Below are positions 36,352 through 44,880 of a stretch of DNA of 64,000 nt, in pieces; position 1 is the first letter of the stretch, and every line of letters starts with the position of its first letter. The notes under the pieces are model-generated. The model was given only the letters and a program-made list of their open reading frames with translations. It ran no database searches and was not told the origin of the DNA. Position numbers and translations under genes: made by a program. The stretch is from Adineta vaga (lineage: Eukaryota; Rotifera): contig CP075493.1 of the NCBI GenBank assembly GCA_021613535.1, positions 4,774,001 to 4,838,000 of the forward strand, read 5' to 3'.

Positions 36352-38334
36352 ATGTTTGAAATACATCTATCGGGTGAAAATCTTTCATCTTCATCTGTTT
36401 TACCATCCTCAGATACCAATAATGATATTCATGTTATTTTAAGTACGAATCGTACAGCAAAAATTATTTCATCTCTTTGGACTTCTATATTTACTGATGA
36501 TCGTTTACGTTGCCTTTCATTAATTAATCTTCAATTATATCAAAGTGATGCTCGTGTTATTGCAGAATATTTACGTGAACAGAATTATTTGATTGAATTT
36601 ACATTAGATGCTGTTTCTCAATCTGTTTATTCATTTGATCATATACTTAATGAAGGATTACAAAAGAATCGAAGTATACAAAGATTAACTTTATCAAATT
36701 TAGAAAATGTCGATGCAGCAACTATTGCTAGTCTTATACAACATAATGATAGGATTAAATTTTTATCTTTAACACATAATAATATTTCACCTGATGGAGG
36801 TGCACTTATTGCTGATGCACTTCGATCAAATTCAACTTTAATTTCACTCGATTTAAGTCATAACCGAATGGGTAAAAAAGGAGAAATAGAATTTACAAAT
36901 ATACTTCATAGTTCACATCCAAGTTTAACACAAATTCATTTGAATGATAACGATACAAATGATGAAAGTCTACCGATAACAGGTCAATGTTCTGATACAA
37001 CATCATCACCAGAAAGAGAACCCATGATAATAGAAACTAAACCAATGATTACCGATGAAGAATCAACACAAGTGAAAAGCAAATATCAGTTTCTTTCAAC
37101 GCTTCTTGTTACATTTCTATTCTTTCTTTGGGGAATACCAAATCAATTGAATGATGTTTTAATTCGACAATTCTCGAAAGCATTCGTTCTATCTCGTTTT
37201 GAAGCAGGTCTCGTTCAATCAGCATTCTATATTGGATATTTTACTTGGGCTTTACCAGCTGCGTATGTTATTCGTCGTTGGGGTTATAAAACAGGTATTC
37301 TTCTTGGTTTAACTCTGTTCGGATTGGGTGCATGTCTTTTCTGGCCAGCAGCTCTTATTGGACAATATACACCTTTTTTAATTGCACTTTTTATTATTGC
37401 AACTGGTTTAGCTTTTCTTGAAACAGCAGCAAATCCATTCATTGCAAATGTTGCTGGACCAGCACATTCATCCGAAAAACGACTCAATATTGCTCAAGCA
37501 TTTAATCCATTAGGTGCGATTACAGGTGCATTAGTTGGAACATTATTTATCTTTTCTGGTATTGAATTAAACGACGAAGAAATAAAAAAATTACAATCAA
37601 ATAAAACGTATGATGCTTATTTAAAACAAGAAACATTACGCGTTGTCAAACCTTACGTAATTCTGGGTGGCATAACATTCGTATGGGGTTTATTGATTGC
37701 TTTAGTACCATTTCCAGCGAATACAAAAACGACAAAAGAAAAAGCGAATGAAAATAATTCACTTTGTCGACCATTATTTCTATCATCAATTATTGCACAA
37801 TTTGCCTATGTTGGAGCACAAGTTGGTACTTGGTCATATATTATACAATATGCTCAAGATTATGTGAAAGTTGAAGAAAAATTAGGTGGTTATTTATTAA
37901 CAGGAACATTAGTTATGTTTGCAGTTGGTCGTCTAATATCGGCCTTACTTATGCATTTTGGATTTTCACCACCGATACTTCTAGCTTTTTTTTCATTGAT
38001 TAATGTTTTACTTATTGCTATTGCAATTCTTGTACCAAACTCGATTGGCTTTGGTGCATTATTTTTTACATCATTCTTTATGTCATTGATGTTTCCAACG
38101 ATATTTGCCTTGGGAATCAAAGGTATGAGTGGACATACAGCAAAATTAGCTGGTTGTCTTATTGTTATGGCAATTATTGGTGGAGCTGTTATGACACCAT
38201 TGATGGGTTTAATTGCAGTCAAAACTGGACGTCTTTCTTTGGCATATACAGTTCCAGGTGGAGCATATCTGTTGATTGCAATCTATGCACTTTTGGCTTA
38301 TGTATTGACAACAGAACGAAATACGAACTCTTAG
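36352..38334 (+). CDS. LRR-MFS fusion: leucine-rich repeats joined to a FucP-type sugar permease
   Basis: Single uninterrupted frame of 660 residues. Residues about 40-205 are leucine-rich repeats of the ribonuclease-inhibitor type (RCLSLINLQLYQSDARVIAE, IQRLTLSNLENVDAATIAS, IKFLSLTHNNISPDGGALIA, LISLDLSHNRMGKKGEIEF). A polar linker of about 35 residues follows. Residues about 243-655 form a twelve-TM major facilitator of the fucose:H+ symporter (FHS/FucP) family: LFFLWGIPNQLNDVLIRQF, ALPAAYVIRRWGYKTGI, ATGLAFLETAANPFIAN, LNIAQAFNPLGA, then a GGYLLTGTLVMFAVGRLIS helix. FucP proteins import L-fucose or related hexoses with protons. No stop or splice signal separates the two halves. The linkage of a presumably cytosolic LRR to a bacterial-type permease is not an arrangement I know. 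The MFS part is probably of bacterial origin (inference). Confidence 0.9.
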   Translation: MFEIHLSGENLSSSSVLPSSDTNNDIHVILSTNRTAKIISSLWTSIFTDDRLRCLSLINLQLYQSDARVIAEYLREQNYLIEFTLDAVSQSVYSFDHILNEGLQKNRSIQRLTLSNLENVDAATIASLIQHNDRIKFLSLTHNNISPDGGALIADALRSNSTLISLDLSHNRMGKKGEIEFTNILHSSHPSLTQIHLNDNDTNDESLPITGQCSDTTSSPEREPMIIETKPMITDEESTQVKSKYQFLSTLLVTFLFFLWGIPNQLNDVLIRQFSKAFVLSRFEAGLVQSAFYIGYFTWALPAAYVIRRWGYKTGILLGLTLFGLGACLFWPAALIGQYTPFLIALFIIATGLAFLETAANPFIANVAGPAHSSEKRLNIAQAFNPLGAITGALVGTLFIFSGIELNDEEIKKLQSNKTYDAYLKQETLRVVKPYVILGGITFVWGLLIALVPFPANTKTTKEKANENNSLCRPLFLSSIIAQFAYVGAQVGTWSYIIQYAQDYVKVEEKLGGYLLTGTLVMFAVGRLISALLMHFGFSPPILLAFFSLINVLLIAIAILVPNSIGFGALFFTSFFMSLMFPTIFALGIKGMSGHTAKLAGCLIVMAIIGGAVMTPLMGLIAVKTGRLSLAYTVPGGAYLLIAIYALLAYVLTTERNTNS

Positions 38335-38673
38335 ATAATGTATAATGTGATTCTGTCTCTCTTTTTGTGTTTTTCTCATGAATGAAAATGAATATAGTAC
38401 AAACAAAAGCTGTTTTTTTTAATAACAGACAAAAAGTTAAATTGATAGAAGTGAAGTGACATCTATGTTCAATGTCTACTATACACAGATGTGATGAATG
38501 ATTTTCCGATTGGTTCGTTATTGAAACATTTTCACCTTACCGTCTTTCTGTATGTCTATCTGGTCTGTCACGTCACTGTCTCGTGGACCTAGTGCACTAT
38601 GAAATGAATAAGTGAATTATGACCTTTTTTCTTATAAGTTTTAGCAATTATAGTGAAAAAAAAAGAGCAGATC
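38335..38673. other. Intergenic spacer
   Basis: 340 bases between two plus-strand genes; likely 3' UTR of the permease and promoter of the carrier. No gene is seen. Confidence 0.5.
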
Positions 38674-39891
38674 ATGGTATCGAAATCTCCACAAACTAAT
38701 ATGCCTATGTCAGTTAAATTTTTAATCGGTGGTATGGCTGGGTATGTTTCAACGATTTATTTCAATTATGTTCTATGCATTTCTTTTCTCTTCTAGAATG
38801 TCTGCAACTATGATTGTTAATCCGTTGGATCTAGTCAAAAATCGTATGCAAATGAGTGGTGCCGAAGGTGCAACTAGAGAATATCGATCAACTTTTCATG
38901 CTATAACCACTATTATTCGTAATGAAGGTATTCGTGGTTTATATGCCAGGTAAATTTTTGAGTAAAATGAACCATCAAATTCGTTTGTAGTCTTTCAGCT
39001 GGTTTATTTCGTCAAGCAACGTATACAACTACTCGCTTAGGTGTATATCAAATATTATTAGAACGATATCGTGAGGTTGATGGTCGTCCACCAAAACTCT
39101 CTGTTAATCTTCTTCTGGGCATTATAAGTGGTGGTTTAGGTGCATTCGTTGGTACTCCAGCAGAAGTAGCTTTAGTACGTACGTCACTTGATGGACGATT
39201 ACCGATACATGAAAGAAGAAATTATAAACACGTATTTGATGCTCTGATACGTATTACACATGAAGAAGGTGTCTTGAGATTGTGGCGTGGTGCTATTCCA
39301 ACAGTAGTGCGAGCAATGATTGTCAATGCTGCTCAAATGCCGACATATTCACAAACTAAACAAATGCTAATCTCTGCTGATATAATGCAGCAAGGTTTAT
39401 CTCTACATGTTGCCGCATCATTAGTTGCTGCATTGGTGACAACAACTGTTTCATTACCGATAGATATTATCAAAACACGTTATCAAAATATGAAAGTAAT
39501 ACAAGGCAAACCCGAATACAGTGGAATAGTGGTAAGTTATTCATATCTATGTAAAACAATCATGTTTGGTGAATAGAACAGTTTTATTCAACTTTAATAG
39601 TTCGTAATGACAGATTAATCATTTCTCTTTCCATCTGTCGTTCAGTGATGTGACAGTTGTTAACTTTCTTTTGATTTAATTGCTTGAATATATCTCTGAA
39701 CGTTTATATTTTAGGATGTATTTCAACGAATTCTCCATAAAGAAGGCATACTCAGTTTTTGGAAAGGATTCACTCCTTATTTTTCTCGTCTTGGTCCGCA
39801 TACAATTCTCACCTTCATATTTGTTGAACAGTTTAATGTTCAATATCAAACATACATTTTAAAAAATCAATCTTATTCATCCACTTTATAG
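38674..39891 (+). CDS. Mitochondrial carrier, 2-oxoglutarate/malate type (SLC25A11-like)
   Basis: Exons 38674-38741, 38797-38949, 38991-39531 and 39715-39891 join in phase to give about 312 residues. The three tandem SLC25 repeats carry signature motifs NPLDLVKNRMQ, TPAEVALVRTSLDG and LPIDIIKTRYQ. The second one, PAEVALVR in place of PxD, is a hallmark of the 2-oxoglutarate/malate carrier. Matching elements EGIRGLYA, EGVLRLWRG and EGILSFWKG end each repeat. It would exchange malate and 2-oxoglutarate across the inner membrane. The intron before the last exon is 183 nt, longer than usual here. The stop is followed after six bases by AATAAA, and the next gene's ATG is only 34 bases downstream. 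Confidence 0.92.
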
Positions 39892-39897
39892 AAACAT

Positions 39898-39928
39898 AAT
39901 AAAGTATCGATTATTTATTTTAGATATG
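39898..39928 (+). promoter_or_regulatory. Poly(A) signal plus splice acceptor between two tightly packed genes
   Basis: Between the carrier stop (39889-39891) and the next ATG (39926) lie AATAAA (39898-39903), a T-rich tract and TTTTAG ending at 39923, two bases before the ATG. This is what an internal operon junction resolved by polyadenylation and spliced-leader trans-splicing would look like. Bdelloid rotifers are known to trans-splice; that it happens here is inference. Confidence 0.55.
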
Positions 39929-40948
39929 TCATTTGAAGATTTCGCTTCGACATGTACACGTACATTTAGTCAAACACCTATACGTCTTATTCGTATGTCA
40001 TCATCTTTAACTGCTTATGCTGGTTCAATTGATCAACCTTATCGTCATCTTGTTCTTTTATGTCAACCACATTTTACATCGAAATCAATTTCAATTGCAT
40101 TTTATTTGAATGGTACATCTTATTTTGAATATTTAAATGAAAAAACAATTCGACAACGTTTAAGATTATTAAATAATACACGTGATAAATCTGTTCATCT
40201 TGATGATTTAGAAATTATTTTAACACGTTTGAAAACTATGTTAACAATGGATGGAAGTAAACAAGATCAGAATGAATTACATGCAAAACTTTTATCAGCA
40301 ACTCAATTATCAATCGAAATTCATCAAGATAATTTAAAATTTAAATTTCGTTGCGATGAACGACCTGAATTATATGAACAACATTATGTTCGTCAGTTAT
40401 TAATTCAAGTTAAAGAACTATCTGAAAGACAAACCTATCTATGTGAATTGCTAGAACATAAAGATCAATTGCCACAATTCAATGCTCATCTTTTTCTTAA
40501 TACACCAATGACACTTGTTGATGATCAAGAAGGTTTGTGAAGAAAATGTTTATTCCTTTTGTTTTTTTTGGATAAAAGTTTTTCTTTTTTTCAAGATGAT
40601 GATGAAGATGATGAAATTCTATCATCGTCAACAACAGGACATTTATGGAAATCTGCTTTTGGTTCTCGAGGTGGTGCACAATTTCTTGATGTTTGTCTCT
40701 TGAAAAGAGCGTATATGAAAACTTTAGAAGAGATGAGTGATGAAGAAGATGAAGAGAATCAAACAGTTTTATCTGTTATCGATACACTTCTTGATAAAAT
40801 CGACGAACAGGAAGATGAAGACAACATTGGTTTAGCACAACGTCTTGGAAAACGTTCATTAACAACGTCAACAGTGAATTTACATAATGATTTTTCACAA
40901 ACAAAACGATTACGAAGCAATATTTCAAATGCACATATCTCTGTTTAA
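39926..40948 (+). CDS. Candidate XRCC4/XLF/PAXX-superfamily NHEJ factor
   Basis: Exons 39926-40532 and 40596-40948 give 319 residues. The first 120 residues look like a beta-rich head domain (HLVLLCQPHFTSKSISIAFY, TSYFEYLNEKTIRQRLRLL). Next comes LSIEIHQDNLKFKFRCDER, then a helix (HYVRQLLIQVKELSERQTYL, CELLEHKDQL) as in the XLF head-to-coiled-coil transition, where human XLF has RELATLLHMKDLEIQDY. The C-terminal part is acidic and disordered, ends with basic KRLR, and contains GHLWKSAFGSRGGAQFLD. That segment resembles the Ku-binding end of PAXX (pattern F..S...GG..F.D). These proteins bridge DNA ends in non-homologous end joining. The resemblance is at pattern level only; it could be an unrelated protein. 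Confidence 0.45.
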
Positions 40949-41003
40949 ATAATATGTATATCTTCTTTTTTTGTTCATATCAATTCTTGTAAATATCAAT
41001 TAT

Positions 41004-41009
41004 AATAAA
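41004..41009 (+). promoter_or_regulatory. Poly(A) signal AATAAA
   Basis: Exact hexamer 56 bases after the stop of the candidate XLF/PAXX-type gene. Confidence 0.5.
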
Positions 41010-41193
41010 CGAATGAATTGCAAATAGGCTGTGCTATAAAGATATTATCTTTTCATTTGCTTTTATTATCATGATATCTCTCTTAGATTTGAAGTGTTAT
41101 TCTTATCTAAGAAGAAGAAAAAAGTAAAGGATAGGTTGTTACATATAATACATTCAACACAGACACTAAAGAATTGAGGAAAAAAAAAGAGCA

Positions 41194-42126
41194 ATGGTTT
41201 TAGAAATTGTCGATGCTCATCATCATCTTTGGTCATTATCATCATCGAATCCAGTTAAATATCATTGGCTTCGAGCGGCATCAGAAGGTGGAGCATCATG
41301 GCATCCAGCTGGTGATATTGAGCAATTAAAACAAAATTATTTACTTGAAAATTATCTTCAAGATGCAAACAATTCTTCGTGTCGTTTAATCAAATCAGTC
41401 CATGTTCAAGCTGAAGCGACTGATGCTCTTGAAGAAGTAAAATATCTTGAACAAGTTGCGAATGAAAATTCAAATGGATTTCCACATGGAATTGTAGCAC
41501 ATGCAAATTTAGCTTCACCAGATTTACCAAAATTACTTGAAACTTATACACGTGATTATCCACGTGTGAAAGGTATTCGACAATTATTGAATTGGTCAAC
41601 GAAGGATGCTCGTTTATCGATGACAGATCGAGGAGATTATTTAACTGATAAAACATGGCTTGAAGGTTTTCAATTACTTGTTTCACATTCCTTATCATTT
41701 GATATGCATGTTTATCCATCTCAAATGATCGATGCTGCTAAAGTCGCACGACACTATCCAAATTCTATTCTTATTCTTGATCATTGTGGTTTACCAGTCG
41801 ATGGTCAAAAAGATTTTGACGAATGGAAAGAAGGTATGAAACATATGGCTGAACAAACCAATGTTATTTGTAAATTAAGTGGATTAGTTATGTTTAATCA
41901 TGCTTGGTCAAAAGAAGTCTTATCACCATACATTGCCGAATGTCTTCGTTTATTTACACCAAAACGTTGTATGTTTGGATCAAATTTTCCTGTCGATAGA
42001 TTAAATATTTCCTATGAAGAACTTGTTAATGTCTATCGAGATATTGCAGAAAATGATGCAGAATTATCCAAAGATGAATTGGATTTAATCTTCAAACAAA
42101 ATGCAATTAAAACTTATCGTTTATAA
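41194..42126 (+). CDS. Amidohydrolase-2 family, L-fuconolactonase-like
   Basis: Single exon, 310 residues, starting MVLEIVDAHHHLWSL. The DAHHHLW start, KSVHVQAEA, GIVAHANLASPDLP, VKGIRQLL, FDMHVYPSQM, ILDHCGLP, NVICKLSGL and CMFGSNFPVDRL follow the COG3618 amidohydrolase pattern that includes L-fuconolactonase and L-rhamnonolactonase. It has the usual TIM-barrel metal ligands (His-x-His, His in DHCG, Asp in FPVD). Such enzymes open sugar lactones in the oxidative fucose/rhamnose pathway. The gene is intronless and lies 2.9 kb from the FucP-type permease on the same strand, which suggests, but does not prove, a related sugar route. The family also occurs in some animals and fungi, so origin is uncertain. 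Confidence 0.82.
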   Translation: MVLEIVDAHHHLWSLSSSNPVKYHWLRAASEGGASWHPAGDIEQLKQNYLLENYLQDANNSSCRLIKSVHVQAEATDALEEVKYLEQVANENSNGFPHGIVAHANLASPDLPKLLETYTRDYPRVKGIRQLLNWSTKDARLSMTDRGDYLTDKTWLEGFQLLVSHSLSFDMHVYPSQMIDAAKVARHYPNSILILDHCGLPVDGQKDFDEWKEGMKHMAEQTNVICKLSGLVMFNHAWSKEVLSPYIAECLRLFTPKRCMFGSNFPVDRLNISYEELVNVYRDIAENDAELSKDELDLIFKQNAIKTYRL

Positions 42127-42218
42127 ACATTTTTTTGTCATAACATTTTCTTCAGACAGTAGTAGAATATGAAATATTATTTATTCATTTATCAAAGAAA
42201 GTGAAAAGTTAAGAAAAA

Positions 42219-43740
42219 CTAACGTGGTAGAAGATCATCAAGATCGGCAATAGAAAAAGCATAAACTGCCCATACAGCAGCTGCTAAATCAACATCAGTT
42301 GAATTAAGTACATTCATTGTATCACCATTCGAATGATGATATGCAAAATAATCCCAATTATCATTCAGAAGTGATGCACCGGGAACACCACGTTGCATCC
42401 ATGGACTGATATCTTCACCTCCACCACCACTAACAACTTGTGTAGCATTGATTGACACTAATTGATTGGAGATCGTTTGTATGATCTAATAGAGAGGAGA
42501 AAATAGTTTCGTTATCATCTATTAAATGTTATCTTACTTGTTGTGCTTGAGGTTTACCTTGAAATTGAAGACCTTGAGGATGAAAGACACCTAGATCGGA
42601 TTCCATAACAATACTCATTGTTGATATTTCATTGGTATGAGCTTTGAAATATTGATCGGCACCAACACCACCAAATTCTTCACATGACCAAAGAACACAA
42701 CGAACAGTACGTTTTGCTCGAACATCTAATGCACGAAGTAGAGATAGAACTGTCCAAGAGATCATTGCACCACCACCATCATCCATCGCTCCTTCATAAA
42801 GAAAAGAATTTAAAATAATATAAATAGAAATCACTTCTTTAATTTTACCTTGACCAACATCCCAACTGTCAAGATGACCGCTGACAAGAACAGTTTCATT
42901 TGGTTTACTGGAACCTTTGATTTCCGCTACGAGATTATAACCGATGACATCAGGTAGCGTTTGTGCTTCCATATAGAGAAATATTTCTATCGATTGATTT
43001 CGTTGTTGAAAACGATCCAACATATCTGTATGTTCGACGGAAAGTGATCCAGCTGGAATCTTTGGATATGATAAATCATAGGCCATCACACCAGTATGTG
43101 GTGAATCAATCGAACGTGATGCAGCTGATCGACTAAGAGAAGCAACTGCACCACATTTCGCTGCACTCGATGCTCCACCAACACGATAACCAACTACGGG
43201 ACCATAGCAAGCAACGGGTTTCGTTTTCCAATCACATTGTGGATTAAAAACAACGATTTTATTTCGTGCTTCAGCACATCTTGCATTCAATTCATCGAAG
43301 GATCGAACAACAAGAACTGGTGCACGAATACCTTGTGGTCCTGTACCAACAGAATTACCGAGACCAAGCATTGATAATTTTGTATTTCGTGGTTGTAATA
43401 ATTGAGCACGTTCTTCACCACGTACCCAATGAGGTATACGAACTTCTTCTGCATGAACATTATCTAAACCTTCAGCAGTCATGGTATTTTTTACCCAATT
43501 GACTGCATTTGTTAAAGATTCATTACCGCATAAACGGGGACCAATGGTATCGACTAAGGCAGCTAAACGATTGTAAGTAACACCACGAAAAGCACCTTGT
43601 GTAACTAATTCAATTAAACGATCTGATACAGCATTGGATGAATGATTCTCAGTAAGAATTGAACGACTTGTTACACTTATTATTGAAAGTAGAATGAGCA
43701 GCCAATGCATATTTTTATCACCACAACAAATATGTCTCAC
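42219..43740 (-). CDS. CPQ: Carboxypeptidase Q (M28 plasma glutamate carboxypeptidase)
   Basis: Exons 43740-42849, 42791-42538 and 42485-42219 join in phase to give about 470 residues. The first Met is at 43740, but a second Met at 43710 (MHWLLILLSIISVTSRS) directly begins a signal peptide. The PA-like N-terminal region (FRGVTYNRLAALVDTIGPRL) precedes the M28 zinc site: SGHLDSWDVGQGAMDDGGGA, LWSCEEFGGVGADQY (catalytic Glu), VMESDLGVFHP and FAYHHSNGDTMNV. It matches human CPQ closely through GVPGASLLND and the C-terminal end. The enzyme releases amino acids from dipeptides in lysosomal or extracellular space. The two introns are 57 and 52 nt. The stop lies 93 bases from the convergent amidohydrolase stop. 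Confidence 0.95.
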
Positions 43741-44880
43741 GACGAAATGGCCAAAAAAAAGAGAATTAGACTCACTTTTTGATAAACAATATTTGTTTTA
43801 TATTCTATATTTTACCTTTTCTTTATCAAAGGTAATAGAATGATTAAAGTTATTGTCGACTATCAGTTAACTTTACTCGTAGTTATTATTTATGGCCATA
43901 ATGCAACTATCTGTATGCAGATTGGTTACAGATTTCCGGAAGAAATAATGTTCGGATTCTTTTAGTTAACGATTACAATTATTCGCATTATATTGTGTAA
44001 TAATAAAAATCAGTGTGATTTAAAATTGCACTTTATCTATAGATTCATTCTGGTGATGAGAGAAATTTCATCGATATTAATTTACGTTGTTTATCTTGAT
44101 CTATCGAATTGGCTTGCTCGACAATATCAATAGTTACAGCAGTTAAGTGAAACTGTGTATGAGCAAATATACATCTTGCAATCATGATGATTAACTATCC
44201 AGACAAATCAAATGCATCATTTTGATGGACACACTTAGTTACTACCACATTTATTACCATACAAATGTAACAGTTTTCCTCTGTATGTACTAAAATTCGA
44301 AGAACTCTCTTACTAGTGACAATGTAACGGTTTTCAAATAACCATATGATTGTATTCACGTAGATAGGTGCATTCTGATATCGTATTACAGCACACATCA
44401 TTCACGTAAATGTTCAAAACTATTTATCCCTACCTGATGGTTAAAATAATATTCCAAAATTTTGCTCAGCTAGCAAAGATCTATATTATTCAAATCAAAT
44501 GCGATAATGAAAGAACTCAACAACTCTACTAATTTTAACATTTGCGGAACTAATTCAAACACGAAATGCTTGTCAAGTATACCATGAAATTTGCTTCTGT
44601 ACTACCAAACAAAACTAGATAGTACCTGTTCATGCTGAAGCTACTGAAACTTCAATTTCAAGATGCGAATAAATTCTGTGAGAATATTATTTCCCGAAAA
44701 AAAACCTTCCTAATCCAAATATGTTATCGCTAAAAAGAGATTTCATATAACAATCAAATCTCATTTATTATAATAATGAAGATATACGGCTAAACATCTG
44801 TTCTACAAATTAATTATTTTGATCTTTTTTTACTACTGAACACCATATAAATTGTCTAAAAAATCCACATAGAAATGATT
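43741..44880. other. Intergenic region, 1.1 kb
   Basis: Between the start of carboxypeptidase Q and the proposed stop of the ART-LRR gene, both on the minus strand. AT-rich with short open frames (for example a minus-strand one at 44195-44401 with no recognisable domain). No gene is supported; it should hold the CPQ promoter. Confidence 0.45.

Noticed and set aside
37284-38222. Minus-strand frames opposite the LRR-permease gene
   Set aside because: Antisense shadows of a long conserved coding frame with no independent domain.
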